A DNA stretch of 64,000 nt from Symsagittifera roscoffensis. Taxonomy: Eukaryota; Xenacoelomorpha; Acoela; Convolutidae. Both the position numbers and the translations under genes were made by a program. Under the pieces are notes generated by a model, which ran no database searches, was not told the origin of the DNA, and worked only from the letters and a program-made list of their open reading frames with translations. Of the stretch, positions 54,741 to 64,000 are shown in pieces (the first letter of the stretch is position 1; every line of letters begins with the position of its first letter). The DNA lies in assembly GCF_963678635.1 (NCBI RefSeq), contig NC_087062.1:16045789-16109788 (forward strand). Direction: 5' to 3'.

Positions 54741-55028
54741 GGAGGCAGCTCTTCACTGTTGATTCACTCGGGAGAAAGGCTCAACCGAGCAATTCTGGTA
54801 GACGGCACAAGACGTCTCAAAAATTTGCCCCCAAGAAGATGCAAGCCGTGATGGGAAAAACAACTGGAGCCGAAACAGAGGCCGCAACGCAAGATTTTGG
54901 AGTCGACTACAAGGCTGCTGAGAGAGATGCCATGAACTGGTTCAGCAGGAAATGTTAACAAAAAAAATCGAACAAAGGGTCACACTTGAACTAGAAAGTG
55001 AGAAGGTCGGGATAATTTCAACGATTTT
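54741..55028 (+). pseudogene. gag: gag C-terminal fragment with shared deletion junction (D copy)
   Basis: Open stretch 54,734-54,958 (QLFTVDSLGRKAQPSN to MNWFSRKC). A 3-nt difference from copy C near 54,757 gives a longer frame here. Ends at the junction near 55,022-55,032. Confidence 0.7.
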
Positions 55029-55930
55029 CAGACAAAGAGACTCACAAAGCAGTTGCCTTGATGAGATGCTTGGTTAACCAGGACATCCGATATGGGACAC
55101 CTTGAATTACCAGTGGAAAAAGTGGCAGAATTTAGGGTTTTATCCAAGAAGGACCCGTTGCTCTTGGATCTGTTGCTAGGTTTAAATGAAGGTAAAAAGT
55201 TTCTCATTGCTGAACAAAACGGTGCAGGTCACACCAAACGTGATGCGAATGCTGGGTGGATTATTACAGAAAAAGTGACCAGAGATGCTCCTTGATGAGC
55301 AGCAGCCATAACATCGTTGACGGTTAGTGAGAAAAAGCGGATAAAACCATCAAGACGCCATCACAAAGAAAATCAAAAAGATTGTAGGACAAAAGTTCAG
55401 CAACTAAATTCCTCAACTCCTCGAAGCGTTTTAATGAGACCATGGACTGCTAGAAGTCGACTCGAAAAACTCTATGCAAGACGGACACTGAAGGAAGCGT
55501 AAATGCAGATGGACAAGACCAGGTGGACAAAGCTTTGTCCGGGAAGTTTAGATGGTTGAGTAGATTTTGCAAAACAGAGACATGCTCTGGATAGAAGACT
55601 CATCTGTCGAAGAAACCTCGAGGAAAACAGAAATTGATTTGTACTCAGACAACTACTCGAGTACGGGATCTGAAACATCAGAGTTGGCGATCCGCACATT
55701 GCTGGTGGAGACTCGAGCAAGACTCTTGGACAGGTAGATGTATCAAGGCCCTGATAGGATCACTAGCTGTTCACCTGTGAGAAAGTCGTTCATAACGCGG
55801 CAGATGACTGGAGATTATAGCGGTGGCAAAACATTTGATGAAACTTTTAACACGGAGGGAAGCATTCAGGATTGACCTAGAATTTTTTAAACAGGAGACA
55901 AATCCATTGGCAAACATTTGATGTGTTAGG
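55029..55930 (+). pseudogene. RNase H-integrase linker (D copy)
   Basis: Near-identical to the C copy, including 55,092-55,295 (MGHLELPVEKVAEF to KVTRDAP). No domain known. Confidence 0.6.
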
Positions 55931-57240
55931 ATGGAAAATGACGCATTTAAGCGCGATGAGCTGAACAGTCCACTTACAGTCATGAAGACATACTTGAAGG
56001 CAAAATACAGACTCTCAGAATTACTGAGAGCGCAGAGAAATGACTGTTTGGCAAGTAGCTTGAAATTATTGATCGAAAATGGGGCACCAGACAAAGAAGA
56101 TATGGAGGAAGCTATTTACCAGATCTTGAGGCAGTACAGAATGTATAAATTTGGACGATTATATCTGAATCAGGATGAGATAATTGCATGCAAAATGAGG
56201 GCAGAGGACAAATTCCTGCACAAACACAAGGACCTGAAGAAGGCATGCGAAAAGCGAGTTACGGTATGTCTGTCAAGCCAACAGGTGAAAGATCCTAATA
56301 TCACGATTCCCATTGCAGTCTATCGAGTCGTCCCAGTTCAATGAAGTGGTATAAATTGATCATTAGAAGATATATATGATAGATAATGGCTATAATCAGG
56401 TCTTAGTGATGATCGACCACTTCATTGAGTGAGTAGCAGAAGCCGTTCCCTGCACAACGTTCTCAGCCAAAGAAACTTGCGATCATCTGATCAACACTTG
56501 GATAGCTAGACATGGGTGCGCGTTGACGTTCCAGTCAGACAATGGAACTGATTTTGTAGGCAAGCTAACAAAAGAGCTCATGAGACGTTCTCAGGTAGCC
56601 CAGGCTCATTCTACGATGTACCATCCCCACATGAATGGCTTAGTAGAAAGACAAAAGCGGACTCTGATGTCGATGTTGAGGGTATACTGTTCCCGATACA
56701 TGACTGATTGGGATAGGTATTTTCCACAAGTGATTGGAGCTTATAACAGTCCGCAACACTCCACCACAAAAATTACTCCCCACACAATGTTGACTGGACA
56801 TGAAAAGGCTCTGGCTTTGACTTTTTTTACCGTTAGTACGACGGAACAATGACATCGCCACAAGTATATCTTAGAGATGTGGTCAGACATCAGCAGGAAC
56901 TAAATGACATATGTAGACGCAATACGCAGGCCAGGCAGAAGAAAAAGTTTGATTGGAAAGCAGCTGGGACAAAAGCTTACTCAGTAGGACACTACGTGTG
57001 GGTTTTTCAGATCGTTATCCCACCATAAGGAACGAAGAAACCCCCAAAAGAAATGGAGGGGACCATTAATGATAACGGAAGTGCATCAGAGGGACGTTTA
57101 ACAGGCTCAGTTCTAGCCGAGTTGCGCACTTTGACAACATTAAACCAAATAACCCATCCATAAAAGACTGGTGTATGCCTGAATATATGGACGAGTGTGA
57201 TGACTTGATGATGGACCCTGCTTGCGAAGTCAATGAGAAA
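55931..57240 (+). pseudogene. pol: Integrase (D copy), zinc-binding domain deleted
   Basis: As in copy C but keeps the 12-codon stretch KAKYRLSELLRA that copy C lost. The same DKFLHKH to KDLKKACEKR deletion is present. Core Asp and Glu at 56,532-56,650. The start of the GPF region carries a TAA at about 57,026. A TAG at about 57,253 closes the acidic stretch start. Confidence 0.85.
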
Positions 57241-58272
57241 GGCACTTGGGAATAGAACGATGTAAGCGAGGCGCTGGAAGAAAGAACAAGCCCGCTGTTG
57301 GACCTAGATCCTAACGAGATAATTGAGGCGGATGAGGAAATCTTACCTTATGCATGCAAAAGAGGACTCGGAAAGCCCCGATCGGATAGAGGTTCCCAGG
57401 AACATGGAATCGGATCTACCCTTTTTGATGCAGACACGACAAAGTGGCATGGAAAGACTCGCGGAGAAGTATAATCCTTAGAGGGACGACTTCGTAGTCG
57501 ACAGGATAGACCTGAATAAGATAGTAGAAGATCTGGTGGGTCTGGAGGAGATAACCGTGTCACAGGAAGTAGACATTGTCGATGATCAAGACAAAGAATG
57601 GATCGACAATCGGTCTAAGCAAACTAACGTCATATTAACATCCGGTAAACGATCGATGAAGACGTAGATGGATATTTTTGTAAAGGAAGTAGAGGTAGGA
57701 CACACCCACACTGAAAACTTTTTAAAAAGAAAAATAAAATTGTAGAAAAACAGTTGACTTAGAAGCAAAAACAGATGATGGCTTTAAAAAGCGGGTTTAG
57801 GTAGAGTAGTAGAGTCATATTTTAACTTGCCGAGTGAATACTAAACTACCGTAATACTAACGGACAGTGATTTTGCACTTACGGTTAGGACGTGTGCGAT
57901 AGTTATCACTGCAGATATGAGGTGTAGACCAGAATTAGCAGCCGATTTCAGGAGAGAGTACAAAAACATAGAGTGTTTATGGAAGCTAAGACCAGGAAAG
58001 GGCGACTTTGCGACCGGCGGCTTCGCGTTACGAGGGAAGTAATTACGCTTCTTGATGACGTGGGCGACGGAAAAGCAGCACGTGGACCCTGAAGATTTGA
58101 TTTTTCCCTGACAAAACTAAGAGATTAGAGGGGACTGAAGAAACTGTCGCTTCCGGTGTATGACTCACACAGATGATGACTGCATCCGCAGATGCTGTAC
58201 GCGATGATACACGTAACCTTTTTGGATACAGAAGTGTATCTACATCAGAAGTATTTTTTAAATATAGATTGA
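57241..58272 (+). pseudogene. Acidic extension and macro-like domain (D copy)
   Basis: From about 57,845: VILTDSDFALTVRTCAIV, ITADMRCRPELAADFRREY, then YKNIECLWKLRPGKG, in one readable stretch; the second half is broken. The last strand-like part reads VTFLDTEVYLHQKYF and ends at TGA 58,270-58,272. The order and the end match elements A and B2, which supports a real, shared domain. Confidence 0.6.
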
Positions 58273-58642
58273 GTGTAGGTTGAGTATAGGTTGTTTTATG
58301 TGTTCTGTTAGTAGAATATTGGGTCTGGAAGGGTTAGTGGCCACAAATGTTTAAACAAAAATTTCAGTAAGAGTCCAAAATGTGGACTGTCTTTCTTAGA
58401 TCATTTTTAAAGACTTTAACTTGAATTGAGTTTTATTAAATCTAAGGTTCAAAATCTTTCTCTCTGACTGTTCCTTAATTACGTTTTAACATTAGTTTGG
58501 ACCTGTTGAAAGATGGGATAGTCATGAACTTGTTTCTACATCCTGATAGATCAATTTAATCTCTTAACTTCAACCTGTTGCGAATCAATTTTATCAAAGT
58601 CAAATAACCGAAAGATCCAGAATTGTCAATTATGACGAGCTG
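58273..58642 (+). other. Spacer between macro and coiled-coil regions (D copy)
   Basis: 370 nt, AT-rich, no ORF; begins with TAGGTTGAGTATAGGTTG, like the spacer at 29,290. Confidence 0.5.
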
Positions 58643-59780
58643 ATGGAGGTAGCCGAAGTCTACGTAACGCCAGTCAAAGACAATCTCTATCGTCGGCTAC
58701 TGGAAAGAGACAATGTCCAGGCTGACCCAGATGTAGCCATGTTAACGGCTGCTCTGACGAACGTCCTAGGGCGTTAAAACTGTGGGACCGCCCCACGGAG
58801 GTCTTGCTGATGGCAGCTTGGGGCGAGCAAAGGAGTGTTGGACCGCCCGAGCTTGTGTGTCATGCGATGGAGGATTGTAGCGCTCTCTGGAAGCGACATG
58901 GCGCGCTATACTGGAGTGGGTACCGCGAAATGTACCGCCTAGGCCCGGTCTGAGGAGTAGACATCAAACTTTCCACCAAGAATTGAGTAGCGAGGCTGCC
59001 TCGTCTAGCTTACAGATGAAAGCGGCAGTGTCAGCCAAGATAGCCAGAGTAGAAGAAGAGGTACACACGAATGAGACAATGGATGATCTGAACGAGGCGA
59101 GGGAGGAGTTGGACCGAGTGAGAAAACTTGGCCAGATTTCAGGAAGATAGAGACATTCGGAGGAGACAGCTTGAGGACTGCAACGAGGAGCAAGGTGAAG
59201 AAATAGAACCCTTGAGGCAGGAGTATAAGAAGCGATCTGAACGATTGGTAATAGCGAAAAAAGAACGAGACCGTTACCTGCCGGAAACGTTCTCTGTGGA
59301 AACTCGCCGATGGAGCTACTGACACCTTGCTAGCTGAGTCAGAAAACGGAAGTGCAAATCCAAACAGGATCCGATAGAAAGACAACCCCGGACCCAAACG
59401 GCAACCTGGGCAATCTAGTTGTGGAGAAAACTATGAGGCAGCTGGATGAAGAAGCTGGTCGACTTGTGGCCAATGGGAAAGAGCCAGGTTCAAGGGGGAC
59501 AGCACCCTATGGAACAATTGATGATACTGGCAGAAAAAGAGCGTTTCTCTAAAGTGGTAAAGAAAACGAGCTGGAGCTGCCTTGACAACGAAGCCAGAAA
59601 AAAGCTCCACCATAAATATTAGGAAGATGCTGATGAAGAAAGTGTCACGGGTGCTTGACATACAGAGAAACAGCCAGATGCAGAATAGCTTCACGGGAGT
59701 ACTGGACACGGACATGCGATCATGTTTCAATAGATCAACTTGCAGTCAGGCAATGAATATGCATCAGTCACCCCTCAGCA
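58643..59780 (+). pseudogene. Coiled-coil start of the 3' coding region (D copy)
   Basis: ATG at 58,643 (MEVAEVYVTPVKDNLYRRL) runs to about 58,778. A GC-richer stretch follows (58,765-58,925) that has no match in B2 and may be an extra piece lost there. The charged helix part, 59,040-59,270, includes ATRSKVKK- and KKRSERLVIAKKERDRYL-type coding in two frames. The rest to 59,780 is Ser/Asp-rich with shifts. Confidence 0.5.
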
Positions 59781-59848
59781 CGTCACATTTGATATTGGGC
59801 GATAGTCTCATGAGAGTGTTACAGAATTTGAGAACCTAGAGGATCACT
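59781..59848 (+). pseudogene. Remnant of SGNH domain 1 (block I only, D copy)
   Basis: SHLILGDSLMRVLQNLRT with GDS at 59,798-59,806, then an immediate jump at about 59,840 to sequence that follows the domain in other copies. Blocks II-V are deleted. Confidence 0.6.
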
Positions 59849-60199
59849 ATGGTAATGGCATTTCGATGCAGGGAGAAGCGACCCCTGATAGAAGTTCCTG
59901 TTATGGTCAAGACCGATACCTTCCCCCCTTGGCACATTTACAAACAAGATTTGATGAAAATGAATCTCCAAACAAAGCGAGCGTCTCCAGCTCATTTGAA
60001 GGAGAGAGCATATCCGAAGCAAGTAACACAAGAAATTAATGCAGAACGATGTGGTGAATTGAGATTCAGATCAGACGAGACAATTTTCCCTTACTACGAT
60101 AAAGCAGAGATGAGAATTGCCAAGATACTGGTGATTGTGTGCGCGTACTTTTTGAACACCCAAGTCCTTGTTCTGGCCCGTTGTGAGAACCGACCTTGA
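59849..60199 (+). pseudogene. Region before SGNH 2 (D copy)
   Basis: Open 116-codon frame containing RASPAHLKERAYPKQVTQE, matching PPAHVKENAYPKQVTQE at 31,777, and LRFRSDETIF. It leads into KILVIVCAYFLNT, the position of the GSDF block of element A (with Cys-Ala for Gly-Ser). Confidence 0.55.
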
Positions 60200-60800
60200 G
60201 CGGATACAATCGATATCAATGGCAATTGAGATTCAACAGCAAACAGAGATGAATCCGATAACAATTGTTTTTGCCGGCATCTACGACCATTTGCACAGCA
60301 GAGGTCTCCTGAGCAGACTCAGAGAGCCAGCGACGGTAGAGGCTGCTGTGTGGCCATCAATCAAAGATGGGCAAGATTGTGGACGCGTGTTGAAAGAAGG
60401 CGGATTCCAAAAGATAACTCCGAGGCAGTACTTGTGGTATCCTCGGGATATGCGCATCTCCCGGACGGATTGAACTTTATCGCGAAGTTGAGGCGGGAAA
60501 TCTGAGACCACTTCGGTCTAAATTGCCTGCAGTGTGGTCAGATATCTCGAACGCCATAAGAGGGTCGAAATATCATTCGCTGAATATGCTAGTGTTGGAT
60601 GAAGTGTTGGAATTGGAGCTGTCCAATTTGAGCTGACAACTCAAGATGAAACCAGGAATCAGTGTCGATCATCAAGTGATAGTGGACATGTCGAATGACC
60701 TATGGTTCAGAGGAATGGAAGAATCGCCAATGGAAGAGTCGAGGACTGAGGAAGAAAGAGGCAGATCGCCAAAGAAACAAAAGCTCACCTGGAGTATATG
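60168..60800 (+). pseudogene. SGNH-like domain 2 (D copy)
   Basis: PITIVFAGIYDHLHSRGLL places the GxND block at 60,276-60,287 with Asn changed to Tyr. After a frame change, SKLPAVWSDISNAIRG and VLDEVLELELSNLS align with SELAAAWADVSHALRG and VLDKVLLLEISNFA of element A, and the last block reads VDHQVIVDMSNDLWFRGME (60,664-60,720) against DDHPVVTHLTASLWFRSME. The Asp-His pair is kept although the Asn is lost. Confidence 0.6.
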
Positions 60801-61640
60801 GTTTTGCGAACGAAAACAGAGGCAAGTAAGTGGCTGCGTTTGACTCCTCGAATAGCACCGTTAGGCTTAGACGCTTTTGAGCGGGGCCCACCGGTGTCGC
60901 GAAGTTCCACGCTGACCTCGTAAGAAAATTGAAGCTGGCAGAAAGCAAAGGTGAGAAGTCAACGGCTTTAGTGGTCAGGATGAGCCAGACAACACTTGAG
61001 GCATTCCGGATTGAGAACGTACGAGGAGAAGAAGTTTTTGTGAGGACGGATACTGTCTATCGTTGTTATCCTGGGACTGTTTGTGACTTACCGATCAAAA
61101 ATTTTCAGAAAGGGACCTGCTGACTGAAGGAATACAGAATCTCCGCCTGGACGGATTTTTGACCTTTATTGCCATAACACAAGGAAATCTAGGAGAGCTG
61201 ATGACCTCAACCCGTTATCCCGAACAAATGAGGGAGATTGTAGAGAAGTTTGACATCAAATGGCCACAGCCTCTTGAATTAAAATGCGGGACTTACGACA
61301 CACCCTAATTCAATACCTGCTGCAGCAGAATCGCTCGGCACAGGAGAAGATAATTGAAAGAGAGGATGACGTTTGAAGTTATGTAGGAGGTATGCCCCTA
61401 CTCACCGATTTATGCCTAGCTATGTGGACTGATCCCTTATAATTGATCAAGGACGTCAGCGAGTTCATGACGTTCATATACGGTTCTGCCGTGACATTCA
61501 CTTTCCCTGGCGCAAAAATAGAAGCTTACAGGAGGTCGGTGTTGCACCTGATCCTAATTTTTGTAGTGGACATGAGTACATTCAATTGGTGCGAACAGAA
61601 TGTACTACGTGACGCGATGAGCTAAAATTTGCTGTTTGCG
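60801..61640 (+). pseudogene. Giant ORF, middle part 1 (D copy)
   Basis: Recognisable blocks in several frames: NLRLDGFLTFIAITQGNL (61,138-61,191) against TLRIDGYLALVLLTHGEL, GMPLLTDLCLAMWTDP (61,388-61,435), then open 61,443-61,625 with FIYGSAVTFTFPGAKIEAY and TFNWCEQNVLRDAMS. The blocks are at the same order and spacing as residues 780-945 in element A, showing that this unknown region belongs to the element family. Confidence 0.6.
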
Positions 61641-62400
61641 AAAGTAGCAGAGCCCGACATGGCGGCCTTGAATTTTGATAACCACTTCCGTGATCGAATG
61701 CGTGAAGTATACAGAGGGCATATTGAAGTATTCGCAAAGCTGTGGAATTTTTTCTACCTTACGATAAGATGAATGGCGAGATAACTAGGATTCCTCTATT
61801 AAAAGCCTCACACCAGAGAGTGAGGAAAGAAACCGAAGGCTGGGGCGACTACAAGAAGCTACCAGAAGAAATATCAGAAGCTCCCCAAATCCGTAGGATG
61901 TTGCTCGAAGCAGACTACGTAGTTCACCAGACTGAAGGCATACAAAATCATAAGAGAAGAATGGTAAATTTTTGTGCTGCAGTATACGCAGTTCGCGGAC
62001 GTGGATAAGTCAACGAGGAGAAAAATGAGCATTGCAGCAAATCCTAAATCTGGAAGGTTCGAAGAGGAGTGAGCCAAATTGGACCTGGAGCCAAGTATTA
62101 TGAGAGGAAAATCAGATTTGCAGGAGGCTGCACTGATAGTCCTAATTGTGAGGCCAGAGTTGGCAATAACTGGGAACTGCTGTCCAGAACTGCTCTAGCG
62201 CCCGTTGGCTGCGAGCAAGTCGTGATGAGATACGATAGTGGGAACCGGTCAGCAGGTGAGCTAGAGGTGCCGAAGCTTACAGTCGAAACAATGAGTGATA
62301 ATTAAGGACCTTCAGGATCATGGAAGAGGAGATGACAAAGAACAATAAGACCGTCAACCGGAAGAGCCAATGGAGCAGTATCCTGACCAAGCTGGAGAAG
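61641..62400 (+). pseudogene. Giant ORF, middle part 2 (D copy)
   Basis: Open stretches 61,742-62,008 and 62,069-62,305. The first aligns with the region around residues 1,000-1,060 of element A (RIP-x-KK/KAS and charged helices); the second ends ALAPVGCEQVVMRYD against RAPYGLEQVEMRQE. Similarity is lower than in the previous block. Confidence 0.5.
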
Positions 62401-63961
62401 GTGACGACCAAGCCTCAGTAGGTGGTGTGTCGAGCCTTGACTTCAACTTCCTGGTTGAAGGCGAAACAGAGACGGTGGCGGGGACTACTGCATCAGCGAA
62501 AGATGATATTTCCACTCTGAAAACTTCTTCAGCCTTCTTGAGTACAGCTCATAATTTGACTGAGAGCAGCTCTCCTAGCAAGAATAAAACCACTACAAAG
62601 AAAAATTTAACGGAATCTCCACGCAGGAGAAAAATGGAGGGCGCAGCCCGAATATCTTTACTGGGAATCCTGTCAGAAGAAGAGTGGGAAGTCCACCACC
62701 GTGATCATGAGAACAGAACAAGCTGTGGTATGGACAGAGGAGGTCTGGGGGGTAGTGCAGTGCTACGCGACCCAGTCAATGATGAAAACAGGTCTCAACA
62801 GACCACTGATACGGGAAATCTTTGACAAACCGGACGAGTGCGTAGGGAGATTGAGCGAATTGCTATTTAAATTGGCCACTGATGAAAGTGAAGCAAGCTC
62901 TCCTATCAAGATGACGCATCAAGAAAACAACGAGGAACTGGTGTTTCTGTCCAGAAATTGGAAAAGGACAATGTCATCGAGGATGGTGATTGACAGGATC
63001 AACGACATGAAGATGAAGTTCGTGCAGCAAAGTTAATTTAAGAAAAACAAGAAATGCAAAGGTTGATTCTAAAATGCTGCGAAGACTGCCAACTCAGCTA
63101 AACGAAAATGAGTAAACAATGCCGTTGATATGGGGCAAGGCGATGACAGATTGCCTGGCGCATCGAAAATGATGACCGATATTGCGATAGTGCCACACAT
63201 CCTCATGGCACGGCTGAGATCAGCTAGCTATAAAAACAACAATCTTACCGGAGCAACGTTAGAAATGGAGATACTCTACCAATGTGGTGAGAGTACCCTC
63301 AGGGATTTCAAACCATCATGCAAGAACCACGTAAAGGGAAGCGTCGTAGGACAGCTAACTCCAGTGAAACACAATCGATTGACAGTATCAGAGACAGTCT
63401 TGTTAAGTGAGCCCGACGGTCGGTACATGGAAATCAGAAGGCTTATGCAACGTCAGCCTCTTCCGTACTGCACACCGACACGGTGGCATTGCGGTGACAT
63501 TGCAACTCAGATATGCTTGGTGTATGACGGGACTGACGATGCAAGAGTACGATTCGGAAGAAAGAAAAAGTTTGAAAGAAGCGAAGGTGCTCTTGATAAC
63601 GCGTTTAAGAGACCTGGTGATTTGTGAAGGAGCAGCAGTAGCGTTTGCCAAGCGGGGAGACGCTCTTTGTTTCGTCCGGTTCATATTGGAACAGATATCG
63701 GTAGCATTGCTGAACACCTTCACAAAAATGCCGAGAGAAAGCAGTGAACTGGCGAAGACCTCGCTTTTACAAGCGTTATTGGACATCCACCAGAGCAAGC
63801 CACTGAGAGTGAATATGAAAGAACCCGCGGAGCTAGAACCCTTGAGAAAGAACGACGAAAACCGAAGACTCTCAAATAAGAAGCTTAAGCTCACGAAAGA
63901 ATCAATGGGGACACTGCTGAAGTCCAGTGAATACTGTGGGCGAATTAGAAAGAAGTCATGA
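62370..63961 (+). pseudogene. Giant ORF, later part (D copy), runs to window end
   Basis: 62,370-62,825 is acidic/Ser-rich, then LLGILSEEEWEVH (against FLGTLDEDAWRKF). 62,701-63,036 has TEEVWGVVQCYATQ against KEELWDTVVKFGEP. 63,130-63,627 includes PHILMARLRSASYKNNN against PMVLARWKTAAYKSSY. 63,407-63,961 includes AKRGDALCFVRFILEQIS against ARRKDATCFLRWTMSMM. Frames shift at least four times. The order of blocks follows residues 1,240-1,800 of element A. The part after 63,961 shows no clear coding. Confidence 0.6.
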
Positions 63962-64000
63962 GTGTCGGGAGTTGTTAGAATGGCGTGCAAATTTTTCATC

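Larger units (their letters stand above)
51973..57548 (+). repeat. Tandem segmental duplication, copy D (5,576 bp)
   Basis: Second copy of the 5.57-kb unit; unlike copy C it continues without a break into the rest of the element. Base identity with copy C is very high by eye, which makes the event recent compared with the decay of the element itself. Confidence 0.92.

Overview
The window is eukaryotic and made almost entirely of transposable-element sequence. I could not support a single ordinary host gene, rRNA or tRNA. Ty3/Gypsy-type gag and pol modules, long AT-rich non-coding repeats, a hAT-type miniature element and a tandem repeat array point to a repeat-rich region of an animal genome, probably an invertebrate. 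The species call is inference only.

Layout. (1) 1-11,892, element A: Gypsy integrase, then a macro-like domain as a C-terminal Pol extension, a short spacer, and a very long 3' coding region (coiled coil, SGNH hydrolase, a second SGNH-like domain, and about 1,850 codons of unknown protein). (2) 11,893-19,278: AT-rich sequence, an old copy of the repeat unit seen later in the 32-45 kb array, a hAT-type MITE with a clean 8-bp target-site duplication, two copies of a 1-kb direct repeat, CCGGAGG-type minisatellites, and two gag leaders. (3) 19,279-25,418, element B1: degenerate gag, protease, reverse transcriptase with a deleted palm segment, and RNase H. (4) 25,419-32,340, element B2: a deletion derivative in which the end of gag is joined to the region before integrase, followed by integrase, macro, coiled coil and both SGNH regions. 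(5) 32,212-45,200: six tandem units of 1.6-2.7 kb, each starting with a fragment of the second SGNH domain. (6) 45,201-64,000: a 5' region with minisatellite, then a 5.57-kb tandem duplication (46,400-51,972 and 51,973-57,548) of another deletion derivative. Its second copy runs on through macro, coiled coil, both SGNH regions and the long unknown ORF to the window end.

Working model. The macro, coiled-coil, SGNH and long-ORF order appears three times (A, B2, D) at similar spacing behind integrase, so I read these as one family of very large Gypsy-like retrotransposons. Their position normally occupied by env, or by nothing, holds a roughly 2,900-codon accessory protein. Pieced across copies, gag to the end of the long ORF is about 18-20 kb before LTRs. 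All copies here are broken. Copy A has the best-preserved 3' coding region: 2,001 uninterrupted codons followed by 447 more in another frame.

Limits. Domain calls rest on motifs read by eye; no database search or structure prediction was run. LTR boundaries, primer-binding sites and polypurine tracts could not be fixed. The large ORF has no function I recognise.
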